Source: Hebobacterum sp964559435
Lineage (GTDB): Bacteria > Armatimonadota > Hebobacteria > Hebobacterales > Hebobacteraceae
NCBI GenBank assembly: GCA_964559435.1
Contig: CAZLHI010000001.1
Coordinates: 124,001 to 188,000 of the forward strand
DNA length: 64,000 nucleotides
Reading direction: 5' to 3'
How positions within the stretch are numbered: the stretch's first letter is position 1; every line of letters begins with the position of its first letter. Below the pieces are notes generated by a model, which saw only the letters and a program-made list of their open reading frames with translations, was not told the DNA's origin and ran no database searches. Below, piece by piece: positions 26,310 to 34,987 of the stretch. Made by a program: the position numbers and the translations under genes.

Positions 26310-28031
26310 CTAGCGGCGGAACTTCCGGTCGATCTCGAAATGTGAGATCGTCATCACGATTGGCCAGCCGTGGGGACAGGTATATGGCCGGGCCGTCCCG
26401 GCGAGCGACCGCAGCAGCTCTGCCATCTCCTCGCCGGACAGACGGTCGCCCGCCTTGACAGACGAGCGGCAAGACAGAGCGATCAGCAATTTCTCCCGGC
26501 GCCGATCCACGGAGCTGCTGCTGTGGCTCGCACACATCTCTTCTGCCACATCTTTCACAAGGCCGCCCGGGTCGCCGTCAGTCAGCTCAACGGGCACCGC
26601 ACGAACGAGGAAAGCGTCGCGGCCGAACGGCTCGAGCTCGAACCCCAAGGCTCGCAAGTCTCCCAACTGATCTTCGAGGGCGGCCGCCTCCTGCGGGCCG
26701 AGCTGGACGGAGGCCGGGGTGAGCAATGCCTGGCCTTGGCCCTTGTTGGACAGCCGGGCCTGCGCGAACCGCTCGTAGAGCACGCGCTCCTGAGCTCGAT
26801 GCTGGTCCACAAGCAGCAGGCCGCCACGGCTCTCGGCCACGATATAGGTGTCACGCAGTTGGGCGAGTGGACGCAGCTCGAGCTGCTCGCCCGCGGCGGC
26901 CTGGAACGCCTGTGACAGCACTCCCGGAGCGGCCAGCGTTCCGGCCCACCCCGTCTCGAGCTGCGGCTGGCCTCCGCCTTCACCGGGCGGAGTCGCCGCG
27001 GCGCCGGCGCGAGCTGACGGACTCGCTATTCCCGCCCCAGCAGCTCCGCCGGCTCGAAGGGCCTCTTGCACGGCACTGAGCAGGAAACGGTGAATCTCCG
27101 GCTCGCGACTGAGCCTGACCTCGGCCTTCGTCGGATGCACGTTCACGTCCACTGCCCGGGGCTCGACCTCGAGCAGCACCGCCGCCGCGGGGAATCTGCG
27201 CTCGGGAACCAGCCCTCGGTAGGCTTCATCCAGGGCGTGCGTCAGAACTCGATTGCGCACCCATCTCCGGTTGATGTAGAGGAACTGTCGCTTCCTCGTC
27301 GCCCGGTGCAGCGAGGGCGCGGACACGAGCCCTACCACATCCAGAGCGGCTGCCTTCTTCTCGACCGGCACCATCGCCTCGGCGAGTTCGCGACCCCAGG
27401 CGGCCAGCACGGCCGCCCCACGGTCGGCTGAGCCTCCGTGTTGGACCACATCTCTTCCCTCGACGCGCAGATGCAACGCCGTCTGCGGGTGGGAGAAGAG
27501 GAAGCGCGTGAATGTCTCCGTGATGTGAGCCACTTCAGCGGCGTCTCGGCGCAGGAACTTGAGCCGGGCCGGCGTGTTGTAGAAGAGCCGACTGATCGAG
27601 ACCTGGGTCCCGACGGGGGCGCCCACCTCTTCGAGCTCGATCACCTCGCCGCCGACGGCCGTGAGCTTCGTCCCGGATTCAGCCTCCCGAGCACGCGTCA
27701 CCATCGTGAGGTGTGATACAGAGGCGATGCTCGGAAGGGCCTCTCCCCTGAAGCCCAAGGTCGCCACGCCAAAGAGATCGTCGGCTGTTCGGATCTTGCT
27801 GGTAGCGTGGCGCTGCAAGGAGAGAACTGCGTCTTCACGAGTCATGCCGCAGCCGTCGTCCGTGACGCGCATCAGGCCTCGGCCGCCTTCACGCACCTCG
27901 ACTTCGACTCGGCGCGCCCCGGCGTCCAGCGCGTTTTCCACCAGCTCTTTGACGACCGAGGCGGGTCGCTCTATCACCTCCCCGGCGGCGATCTTGCTGG
28001 CAGTCGATTCGTCAAGAATGACGATGCTCAT
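26310..28031 (-). CDS. mutL: DNA mismatch repair protein MutL
   Basis: This 573-residue mismatch-repair ATPase has the GHKL motifs ELVENALDAGA near residue 33, DDGCGM near 60 and TLGFRGEALPSIASVS near 94, and the DVNVHPTKAEVR segment near 302. The C-terminal nickase motif DQHA(x2)E(x4)E appears as DQHRAQERVLYE near residue 432, with the alanine changed to arginine but the acidic residues kept, so endonuclease activity is plausible. The ATG at 28031 matches the conserved MutL start; the upstream open frame is not family-like and the ribosome binding site is poor. mutS is not in the window. Confidence 0.95.
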   Translation of the reverse strand: MSIVILDESTASKIAAGEVIERPASVVKELVENALDAGARRVEVEVREGGRGLMRVTDDGCGMTREDAVLSLQRHATSKIRTADDLFGVATLGFRGEALPSIASVSHLTMVTRAREAESGTKLTAVGGEVIELEEVGAPVGTQVSISRLFYNTPARLKFLRRDAAEVAHITETFTRFLFSHPQTALHLRVEGRDVVQHGGSADRGAAVLAAWGRELAEAMVPVEKKAAALDVVGLVSAPSLHRATRKRQFLYINRRWVRNRVLTHALDEAYRGLVPERRFPAAAVLLEVEPRAVDVNVHPTKAEVRLSREPEIHRFLLSAVQEALRAGGAAGAGIASPSARAGAAATPPGEGGGQPQLETGWAGTLAAPGVLSQAFQAAAGEQLELRPLAQLRDTYIVAESRGGLLLVDQHRAQERVLYERFAQARLSNKGQGQALLTPASVQLGPQEAAALEDQLGDLRALGFELEPFGRDAFLVRAVPVELTDGDPGGLVKDVAEEMCASHSSSSVDRRREKLLIALSCRSSVKAGDRLSGEEMAELLRSLAGTARPYTCPHGWPIVMTISHFEIDRKFRR

Positions 28032-28290
28032 GCGGGAGCAGATTCGCCGATGGCAAGAGCGGTCCTGCACCCCCCAGCGGGGCCGGAGGCTCGGGCCCAG
28101 CGAGAGCCGTCGGTGCGGCAAATCACGTCCATTGCCGGCATGCCGTTTCACGGAGATGTCAGGTCCTGGCAACGCCACGGCCGACCGTAGCAGGGCTGAG
28201 CGGCCTTTGACATACAAGCTTAACAGTTCTCACCTATGTTTGTGAGGAAAGGACGTAGCATCCGAGACCCACCCAATGGGAGGGAGACAA

Positions 28291-28779
28291 GTGTCAAGAG
28301 TCTTGTGGTGGGCGTTCGTCGCATTCGCTCTCGCTTTTGCTTCCGGTTGCTCCGGCCGAGCAACTCGACAGGCCCCGTCGGCCCTGGCGCCGACGGAGAC
28401 GCAGGAACCTGCGGGTGAGAAGGCAGGCATTGCGTGGTCGCACGACTTCGAGGCCGGCCTGGCGCAGGCCCGCGAGTCCGGTAAGCCACTCATGGTGGAC
28501 GTTTTCGCCACCTGGTGCCCGCCCTGCAAGCAGCTGGACGCGGAGGTGTTCTCCCGAGCCGATGTTGCTAAGGCCAGCGAAAGCTTTGTGACCGTACGAA
28601 TAGACGGCGACGAGCACCCGGACCTGCGGGAGAAACTCAAGGTGAGCGCGTATCCGACCGTGCTCTTCCTCATGCCTGATGGCACGGAGATTGGCAGGTC
28701 GCTCGGGGCCGTCTCATACCAAGTCATGCTGGACGAGATGGCCAAGGCCAAGACGGAGTTCACCGGCCGGTCCGGTTGA
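28291..28779 (+). CDS. Thioredoxin-like lipoprotein (WCPPCK)
   Basis: This 162-residue exported thioredoxin-fold protein begins VSRVLWWAFVAFALAFASGC, a signal peptide ending in a lipobox-like ASGC, so it is probably lipid-anchored outside the membrane. The redox site is VDVFATWCPPCKQLDAEVF near residue 70, with the cis-proline in AYPTVLFLMPDG. The CPPC motif fits thiol-disulfide oxidoreductases of the DsbD-gamma/TlpA type. The GTG at 28291 is chosen because GGGAGG sits just upstream; an ATG 15 bases earlier overlaps that site. It heads a compact plus-strand cassette with two binding proteins and an anchored thioredoxin-fold protein. Confidence 0.82.
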   Translation: MSRVLWWAFVAFALAFASGCSGRATRQAPSALAPTETQEPAGEKAGIAWSHDFEAGLAQARESGKPLMVDVFATWCPPCKQLDAEVFSRADVAKASESFVTVRIDGDEHPDLREKLKVSAYPTVLFLMPDGTEIGRSLGAVSYQVMLDEMAKAKTEFTGRSG

Positions 28780-28799
28780 GCACTCGACGGAGGGCGTAA

Positions 28800-29696
28800 T
28801 TGATAAGAGCTGCGCTGGTCATCATCCTGGGGATCCTGGTAGTGGTCGGTGGTGTGTTCGCGTGGCGTGCCCAGAGTCGCCCGTCGGAGCCGATCGCGGC
28901 TGAGCCCTCGACCCTGTATCTCGCGGTGCCTATGGGGGTATTCGTCCCGCTGAGCCAAGTGATGGAGAAGTTCACGGCGCTGCATCCGAACGTCAGCTTC
29001 GATACGATTGTTGACACGCCCGAGACCATGGCGCAGGCCGTGGAGGAGAACGAGAGGAAGCCCGACATCTTCATCTCCCCCGGCGGCCACGAGGCGACCG
29101 TTCTGGCCGAGAAGGGCTTCATCGACCCCGAATCGATGGTCGCCTTCGGCAGCTACGAGGTCGCGATTCTCGTTCCAAGAGGGAACCCAGGGGGAATCGA
29201 GAAGCCGGCGGACTTACTGAACGCCGAAGTGGAGGTCATCTCCTTCTCCCCGCCGGACCTGACGGCGGCCTCACACGCGGCCAGGCAGGCGCTGCAGAAC
29301 ATGGCACTCTGGGAGAAGGTGAAGCCCAAGGTCCGGGTCACGGGCTGCTGCAACGAATCGTACCAGTGGGTCGTGGACCGACGCGCCGAGGCCAATGTTC
29401 AGTTCCTCGGGTGTCCGATCGATCCAAAGACTACCGAGATGTCGGACAAGGACAAGGCTGAGATCGCGTGCGTATTCCCTCGCGACACGTACTACGTTCC
29501 GCGCAACGTGGCCGGCATCCTCACCACGACGGACAAGAGAGAGCTTGCCGAGGAGTTTCTCAGCTTCCTCACCGCGCCGGAGATGATCGCCTTCATGTCG
29601 ACGAAGAAGCTTCGCAACGACCAAGAACTTCCCCTGATGCCCGGCCCCTGGGGGCCGGCGCAGGAAGCCGGCCCGGCAAGGGTGGCGAGCCGATGA
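28800..29696 (+). CDS. Membrane-anchored ModA-like solute-binding protein, first of a tandem pair
   Basis: This 298-residue protein starts at a TTG with GGAGGG upstream; residues 4-22 form a hydrophobic anchor. The mature part resembles the molybdate-type periplasmic binding fold: LYLAVPMGVFVPLSQVMEKF, DIFISPGGHEATVLAEKG near residue 90 and a C-terminal EFLSFLTAPEMIAFM. It is unusual in having four cysteines (VTGCCNESYQ near 184, FLGCPIDP, IACVFP), which ordinary ModA proteins lack. It lies between a CPPC thioredoxin and a second binding protein and has no permease beside it. Its ligand is unknown. Confidence 0.78.
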   Translation: MIRAALVIILGILVVVGGVFAWRAQSRPSEPIAAEPSTLYLAVPMGVFVPLSQVMEKFTALHPNVSFDTIVDTPETMAQAVEENERKPDIFISPGGHEATVLAEKGFIDPESMVAFGSYEVAILVPRGNPGGIEKPADLLNAEVEVISFSPPDLTAASHAARQALQNMALWEKVKPKVRVTGCCNESYQWVVDRRAEANVQFLGCPIDPKTTEMSDKDKAEIACVFPRDTYYVPRNVAGILTTTDKRELAEEFLSFLTAPEMIAFMSTKKLRNDQELPLMPGPWGPAQEAGPARVASR

Positions 29697-30517
29697 GCCG
29701 CGGCGCGCAGATTCTGATTATCGTTCTGCTCCTCGCGGTCGTCGCGCTGGGCGGGCTGTTGGTGCGAGCGCGGCAGGGATCGGGAGGAAGCGCACCGGCA
29801 AACCTGATTGTGTACGCGCCGTGTGGCATGAACGGTCCCTTGCAGATCGCGTCGCAGAAGTTCCGGCAGATGAACCCCGACGTGCCGCTGCAGGTGGTGT
29901 ACGACAATGCGAACGTACTGGTGCGGAAGATCCGCCGCGGCGACCGGCCAGATGTCTTCATCTCGCCGGGCGAGGTGGAGATGCAGCTTCTCGCCGCGGA
30001 AGGGGCCGTCGACGAGGGCACAGTGACGGACTTCGGGACGCTTGACCTCGTCGTGATTGCACCCGACAAGACGAAGGGTCTGGATTCGATTCGCGGGCTC
30101 ACATCGCCCGACATCAAGACGATCTCGCTCGCGGATCCCCAGTACAACTCGATCGGGTTCTACGCAAAGGAGGCCTTGCAGACGCTGGGGCTGTGGGACC
30201 AGCTCCAGTCGAAGCTGTTCCTGCGCGAGTACCCGCTGGAGGCGGTGACGCTCGCCACCACCGGCCAAGTTGACGCCGGCATCACCTACCTCACCTGCCC
30301 GCTCGATACCAACCCGGAGAAGGCGGACGCATCGGGCGTGCGAATTGTGGAGAAGCTGCCGCGCGATGCCTATCGGCCAGTGCGGTTGCAGGTGGCGATG
30401 CTGAAGGGCACTGCACAGAGCGAGTACGGCCAACGCTACATCGACTTCCTGGTGTCGCCGGAGGGTCAACAGGCGGTGGCCACCAGCGGCATCCTCCCCG
30501 TTGAGCTGATCCAATGA
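29693..30517 (+). CDS. Membrane-anchored ModA-like solute-binding protein, second of a tandem pair
   Basis: This 274-residue protein overlaps the previous gene as ATGA. Residues 6-24 form the anchor (AQILIIVLLLAVVALGGLLV). The binding fold shows NLIVYAPCGMNGPLQIASQK near residue 38, DVFISPGEVEMQLLAAEGAV near 86, and a C-terminal YIDFLVSPEGQQAVATSG typical of ModA/WtpA-like proteins. Cysteines occur in APCGMN and in ITYLTCPLD, the second at the same place as FLGCPID in its neighbour, so the two are probably paralogues. The following gene again overlaps by 4 bases. Confidence 0.8.
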   Translation: MSRGAQILIIVLLLAVVALGGLLVRARQGSGGSAPANLIVYAPCGMNGPLQIASQKFRQMNPDVPLQVVYDNANVLVRKIRRGDRPDVFISPGEVEMQLLAAEGAVDEGTVTDFGTLDLVVIAPDKTKGLDSIRGLTSPDIKTISLADPQYNSIGFYAKEALQTLGLWDQLQSKLFLREYPLEAVTLATTGQVDAGITYLTCPLDTNPEKADASGVRIVEKLPRDAYRPVRLQVAMLKGTAQSEYGQRYIDFLVSPEGQQAVATSGILPVELIQ

Positions 30518-31017
30518 GCGAAGGAACTCGCAAGAAGGGCGGCCAGAATGTCGTCTTCATCACCGTCGTCGCGCTCCTCCTCGCAGCACTGGCCGTAGAG
30601 GCGTTCCTGCTGCTGCGCCCCAAGAAACCACCTGCCCGCCCGGCCGAGGCACAGGCTGCGGTCGCCGCCGGAGCCAGCCAGCGGACGGAGACATTTGGCG
30701 AGCCAGGCGCGCCGATCAAGATCGACTTCTACGCGCCACTGACACTTGAGTGGCATCAGAAGACTATCGGCCTGCTGCGGGAGTACAACGACCAGCACCT
30801 CGGGCGGATCTTCGTCCGCCTCATGCCCATGGGCAATGAGGAGTGCGACGAAGAGATCAACGCCAAGGGCATCACCTGTGCCGTCATCTTCATCAATGGT
30901 GAGAATGAGTTCACCCTCCCTGGCGGCCGCGCCGTCGAGCTATACAAACGTCCCAACCAGTCCACCTCCACCTACAACAGCGAGGACGTCATCACAATCC
31001 TCGACCTGATGCCGTAG
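30514..31017 (+). CDS. Membrane-anchored degenerate thioredoxin-fold protein
   Basis: This 167-residue protein has one N-terminal helix (residues 13-34) and a domain that follows thioredoxin topology: IKIDFYAPLTLEWHQKTIGL (compare VDFWAPWCGPCK in thioredoxin) and AKGITCAVIFINGENEF (compare YGIRGIPTLLLFKNG). The CxxC site is missing; two other cysteines are present (NEECDEE and GITCAV). This reading is my alignment by eye. It overlaps the preceding binding-protein gene as ATGA and closes the cassette. A role as electron or ligand acceptor for the two binding proteins is speculative. Confidence 0.65.
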   Translation: MSEGTRKKGGQNVVFITVVALLLAALAVEAFLLLRPKKPPARPAEAQAAVAAGASQRTETFGEPGAPIKIDFYAPLTLEWHQKTIGLLREYNDQHLGRIFVRLMPMGNEECDEEINAKGITCAVIFINGENEFTLPGGRAVELYKRPNQSTSTYNSEDVITILDLMP

Positions 31018-31304
31018 CCGCCCCCTGCCCGCGCGTTCTATGGGAAGCTGCGGCCACAGGCGGCATGGACCCTTCGCACTCCACAATCCCGTCCCTGGCG
31101 GCCCGACCGACTAGGAACGCGACCTCGCTCTGACGAACCTCAGTCGTGAAATGGCTGCGGCCCGAGGCACCGAGTGGACCCGCCTGACTGCAACTCCGCG
31201 CTCGGCCCTGCGGCAGAGCCCCGTTGCGCGAGCGAGGGCGAGACCCAGGGGAGTTGGACAAGTACCCTGGAGGTGACCGGCCGCAAGCACGGGCATATGG
31301 CTAC

Positions 31305-32480
31305 ATGCTTGAAACTCGGTTGCTGAGAAGGCTGGATTGGTCGCTGGTTATCGCCGTGCTGGCGCTCTGCCTGTACGGCCTCGTTATGGTCTACTCGTCC
31401 ACGCTCTCCCCAGAAGCGACGCGTCTCGGCCCGCCGAGCTCGTTCGCTCTCAGGCAGTCAATCTGGCTGTTCCTGGGTCTCTGCGTCTTCGTCATCACGA
31501 TTCTCATCGACTACGAACGGATCGCCCGGTGGCACGTCCCGCCCTACGCGGCAGCCATCCTCCTTCTCATCGCAGTGCTCTTCCTCGGACGCGCGCCGGC
31601 GGGCGCGGCCAGCTGGATCGCTGTAGGGGGCTTTCGACTCCAGCCGTCCGAGTTCGCGAAGATCGCGGTGATCCTTTCCCTCGCTGCCTTCCTCAGCCGC
31701 CGGATGGATGCCATCGGAGACACGAAAGCTGTGCTCCTATCCCTGCTGATACCGGCGGGGCCGGTTCTGCTGGTGCTGCTTCAGCCGGACTTCGGCACGG
31801 CCCTGGTCGTGGTTGCCATCTGGTTTGGCGCGCTGTACTTGGCGGGCGCGAACGCGCGGCACCTGGGGGCCGTCTTCGCGGGCGGGCTGGCGGTGTTCGC
31901 CCTCATGTGGAATCTGAACCGACTTCCGCTTGAGCGAATCAGCCCGAAGCCGCTCGCGCGCATTGCCGCCGGGGCGGCCCTCAAGGACTATCAAAAGCGG
32001 CGGCTGACCATCTTCCTCAACCCTCAGGCCGATCCACTCGGGGCGGGATATCATGTGATCCAATCGCGGGTCGCCATCGGGTCGGGCAAGCTGTTCGGGC
32101 GCGGCCTCTTTCGCGGCACGCAGAGTCGGCTGCGATTCATACCCGAGCGCCACACGGACTTCATCTTTTCGGTTGTCGGCGAAGAGCTTGGCCTCGTCGG
32201 TGCAGGGGCGATGCTAGTCCTCTATCTCTTCATATTCTGGCGCGGGCTGCGGATCGCCATTCGCGCACGCGATCCCTTGGGTTCCCTCCTCGCGGCGGGC
32301 GCAATCTCAATGCTCATGTTTCATACTGTCGTGAACATAGGCATGAGCGTGAACATCATGCCCATCACCGGGCTGCCGCTCCCATTTGTCAGCTATGGAG
32401 GCAGTAATCTGGTGGCGAGCTTCATCGCATTTGGGCTGCTGCAAAACGTCCACATGCGGCGGGACAGAATGCTCTTCTGA
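31305..32480 (+). CDS. rodA: Rod-shape peptidoglycan glycosyltransferase RodA
   Basis: This SEDS-family membrane protein, 391 residues and about ten helices, polymerises lipid II during elongation. Signatures are GLVMVYSS near residue 22, WIAVGGFRLQPSEFAKI near 105, LLQPDFGTALV near 158, and the C-terminal ITGLPLPFVSYGGSNLVASF near 350. RYxLRF-like ERHTDFIFSVVGEELGLVG is also present. It fits RodA slightly better than FtsW because no division genes are near. The ATG at 31305 is preferred; an earlier in-frame ATG at 31224 would add 27 unlikely residues. The 287 bases before it show only a CCAGGG/CCCTGG hairpin and no gene. Confidence 0.9.
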   Translation: MLETRLLRRLDWSLVIAVLALCLYGLVMVYSSTLSPEATRLGPPSSFALRQSIWLFLGLCVFVITILIDYERIARWHVPPYAAAILLLIAVLFLGRAPAGAASWIAVGGFRLQPSEFAKIAVILSLAAFLSRRMDAIGDTKAVLLSLLIPAGPVLLVLLQPDFGTALVVVAIWFGALYLAGANARHLGAVFAGGLAVFALMWNLNRLPLERISPKPLARIAAGAALKDYQKRRLTIFLNPQADPLGAGYHVIQSRVAIGSGKLFGRGLFRGTQSRLRFIPERHTDFIFSVVGEELGLVGAGAMLVLYLFIFWRGLRIAIRARDPLGSLLAAGAISMLMFHTVVNIGMSVNIMPITGLPLPFVSYGGSNLVASFIAFGLLQNVHMRRDRMLF

Positions 32481-32505
32481 CCTGCACATTAGGAGGTGGC
32501 GAATC

Positions 32506-33036
32506 ATGGCGTCCAAAGATGAGATTAAGGGCGAGGGATTCGAGATTCTCGACCACGAGCAGGAGAAGAAGGGCGGGGGCGGCGAGTCGGCCGAGGCCGA
32601 GGGAGAAGACGTCAAGGGCGAGGGCTTCGAGATCCTCGACCATAAGGAGGGCGAGCGGCCCGAGGACGTCGAAGGCCGCGCGGAGGCCCGGCCGGAAGGA
32701 CAGGAAAAGAAGGCGGAGGCACCGACAGGCGAAGGGGCCGCCCGCGTCGAGGGAGAGCAAGCTGCCCCCATCGACGTCTACTCCGTCCTGAAGCTGTCAG
32801 TTGCACAGCTCGCAGGCGTCGCGTGGCAGATGATGGGGCTCCAGCCCGATCCCTTCACCAATCAAACCCGTAAGGACGTGGCCCAGGCTCGCCTGGCCAT
32901 CGATGCGGCGGCCGCGCTCATAGAACAGCTCAAGCCACACGTTCATGGGCAGGAAGCTCGGGACTACGAGAATCTGCTGGCAGACCTCCGCCTCAACTTC
33001 GTGACACACTCGGGCGAAGAGCAGAAGCAGGAATAG
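32506..33036 (+). CDS. DUF1844 domain protein with duplicated N-terminal motif
   Basis: This is a 176-residue acidic protein. Residues 90-165 match the DUF1844 pattern (VYSVLKLSVAQLAGVAWQMM, QARLAIDAAAALIEQLKP, LLADLRLNFV), a small helical domain of unknown role. The N-terminal half is charged and disordered-looking and repeats KGEGFEILDH twice (near residues 8 and 37). A strong AGGAGGTGG precedes the ATG. It follows rodA closely and is probably co-transcribed. Confidence 0.8.
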   Translation: MASKDEIKGEGFEILDHEQEKKGGGGESAEAEGEDVKGEGFEILDHKEGERPEDVEGRAEARPEGQEKKAEAPTGEGAARVEGEQAAPIDVYSVLKLSVAQLAGVAWQMMGLQPDPFTNQTRKDVAQARLAIDAAAALIEQLKPHVHGQEARDYENLLADLRLNFVTHSGEEQKQE

Positions 33037-33056
33037 GCGCGCCACCTTCGCCGAGA

Positions 33057-33120
33057 GTGCCGCGGCATTCGCCCACTGCAGGTAGAGGCGTACCACGCCG
33101 GAGTGTGTGTGCCGCGGCAC
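33057..33120. promoter_or_regulatory. Pair of GTGCCGCGGCA palindromes
   Basis: GTGCCGCGGCA at 33057-33067 recurs at 33109-33120 as the full palindrome GTGCCGCGGCAC. Their starts are 52 bases apart, about five DNA turns. They lie in the 277-base gap upstream of modA. The arrangement resembles a two-site operator, but GC-rich sequence makes chance copies possible. Confidence 0.35.
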
Positions 33121-33313
33121 AAGAGGCCCGCGCTTTGTCGCACGGGGGCTCGTCCCCTGTCAGCCGTCGTGGTAGTCGTGAGCGCCGCCGCGCCCGGCGA
33201 CCCGTCCTTTCGGGCCCTCCGCGCCCGAAAGTCTTCGCAAGCCGTTCGCACGACCTTCACACCTTCGCTATACATTTGCCTTGCAGGTGGGAACTTGGGC
33301 AAGGAGGCTGGTC

Positions 33314-34111
33314 ATGCGTGCTGTGGTGTGGCTTGCAATTCCTGTGCTGGCCCTCGCCGCGGTCTTCGCCGCGAGCCCAGCGGAGGCTGCCGATACGCTG
33401 ACGGTTTTCGCGGCGGCCTCGCTAACGGAGTTCCTTCAGGAAGCGCAGCCTCTGTTCGAAAAGGAAAACCCGGGCACCGAGGTCCGCCTAAACCTCGCCG
33501 CGAGCTCGCGTCTGCGGATTCAGATTGAGTACGGGGGTCCGGCGGACGTGTTTCTGTCAGCCAATACCAGGCACATGGATCCCCTCGTCAAGGCGAAGCT
33601 GGCCGGGAAGCCGAGCATATTCGCTCATAACCGGCTCGTCATCGCGGTGCCAAAGAGAAATCCCGCGCGCATCAAAATGCCCTGCGACCTTGCCAAGCCA
33701 AACATTAAGCTGGTGATCGCAGCCGCCGAGACGCCGATTGGCACCTACACACGGGAGGCAATCGAGAAGATGGAGGCGAGCGGCGATTACGGCGACGATT
33801 TCAAGGCGCGCGTCATGGCGAACGTTCGCTCCCACGAACCCACCGTGAAGGCTGTCGTCGCGAGGGTGAACCTGGGGGAGGCAGATGCGGGAATCTGCTA
33901 CAGTTCGGATATCACCCCGGCTATCCGGGAGAACGTTCTGACCATCGACATACCTGATGCAGTCAACATAATCGCCGACTACCCGATTGCCATAATCGCC
34001 AGAACGCGACACCGGACGCTCGCCAGCAAGTTTGTCGGTTTCGTGCTCTCGCCGGAAGGCCAGCGCCTCCTCGTCAAGCACGGTTTCCTGAATGCCAGGC
34101 CCACGGAGTAG
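33314..34111 (+). CDS. modA: Molybdate/tungstate ABC transporter substrate-binding protein
   Basis: This 265-residue periplasmic protein has a clear signal peptide ending AEAA near residue 23. The mature start LTVFAAASLTEFLQEAQPLF is the ModA oxyanion-binding segment; LNLAASSRLRIQIEYGGPADVF and GEADAGICYSSDI near residue 193 complete the family signature. The C-terminus FVGFVLSPEGQRLLVKHGF is also typical. AAGGAGG lies 6-8 bases before the ATG. Unlike the two ModA-like genes 3-5 kb upstream it has a permease partner directly downstream. Confidence 0.9.
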   Translation: MRAVVWLAIPVLALAAVFAASPAEAADTLTVFAAASLTEFLQEAQPLFEKENPGTEVRLNLAASSRLRIQIEYGGPADVFLSANTRHMDPLVKAKLAGKPSIFAHNRLVIAVPKRNPARIKMPCDLAKPNIKLVIAAAETPIGTYTREAIEKMEASGDYGDDFKARVMANVRSHEPTVKAVVARVNLGEADAGICYSSDITPAIRENVLTIDIPDAVNIIADYPIAIIARTRHRTLASKFVGFVLSPEGQRLLVKHGFLNARPTE

Positions 34112-34147
34112 CACTTCTGCGAGCTCATCGCTGAGAGGCTGGAGCGT

Positions 34148-34987
34148 ATGAGACCAAAACGAAATGCCGTTCTGGTGATCTTCTCGATGCCGGCGCTCGC
34201 GCTGATCGTGCTGCCGATCGTCGGCCTGTTCTTCCGCGCTCAGTTGGGGCGAGTGGGGTCGTACGTGTGCTGCCGCCCCGTGGCTGAGGCGCTTGCCCTG
34301 AGCCTCACGACGTCCGGTCTGACCGCCATCCTGATTCTGCTAATCGGCACCCCGCTGGCCTACTGGCTCGCCTTTGCGGAGTTCAGAGGCAAACGCATCA
34401 TCGACAGCTTGGTGGACTTGCCGGTCGTACTCCCACCAGTCGTCGCTGGCATGGCACTGCTCATGACGTTCGGCGCGTTCGGGCTCCTTGGGAGGTACCT
34501 TAACCTGGCCGGCATCGCCATACCGTTCACAACGGCCGCGGTCGTTTTGGCCCAAACCTTTGTCGCCGGGCCCTTCTACGTTCGTCAGGCGCGGGTCGGT
34601 TTCGAGAGCATACCGCGGCAGCTTATCATGGCATCGATGACAATGGGGGCATCCCCCTTGCGCACCTTCTTCCGGGTCACTGCTCCTCTTGCATCCCATG
34701 CCATACTTGCGGGGCTGGTCATGGCCTGGGCAAGGGCGGTCGGGGAGTTCGGCGCGACGCTGATGTTCGCCGGCAACATGCCGGGCATAACGCAGACGAT
34801 GCCGCTCGCCATCTACTCGAGCTTCGAGTCAGATCTGAACGCCGCCATCGTCCTCTCGGTCACACTCGTGGCGATCTCGTTCCTCGTTATCACCGTGACG
34901 AAGTTCCTGCTCGACCCGGGCAGGGCAGGAGAGCGACCCGCACTCATGGCGGCACTCTCTCGGAGCAGCGAAGGCGTCGCGCGCTAG
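34148..34987 (+). CDS. modB: Molybdate/tungstate ABC transporter permease
   Basis: This 279-residue membrane subunit has about six helices and the cytoplasmic EAA-type loop ASMTMGASPLRTFFRVTAPLA near residue 165 that docks on the ATPase. LPVVLPPVVAGMALLMTFG near residue 98 and AWARAVGEFGATLMFAGNMPG near 195 are ModB/CysT hallmarks. No modC follows: the next gene is convergent, so the ATPase must be encoded elsewhere or shared. Confidence 0.9.
   Translation: MRPKRNAVLVIFSMPALALIVLPIVGLFFRAQLGRVGSYVCCRPVAEALALSLTTSGLTAILILLIGTPLAYWLAFAEFRGKRIIDSLVDLPVVLPPVVAGMALLMTFGAFGLLGRYLNLAGIAIPFTTAAVVLAQTFVAGPFYVRQARVGFESIPRQLIMASMTMGASPLRTFFRVTAPLASHAILAGLVMAWARAVGEFGATLMFAGNMPGITQTMPLAIYSSFESDLNAAIVLSVTLVAISFLVITVTKFLLDPGRAGERPALMAALSRSSEGVAR

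Noticed and set aside
28207..28240. TTGACA upstream of the thioredoxin lipoprotein gene as a promoter
   Set aside because: No acceptable -10 at 16-18 bases; the nearest TATGTT is 22 bases away.
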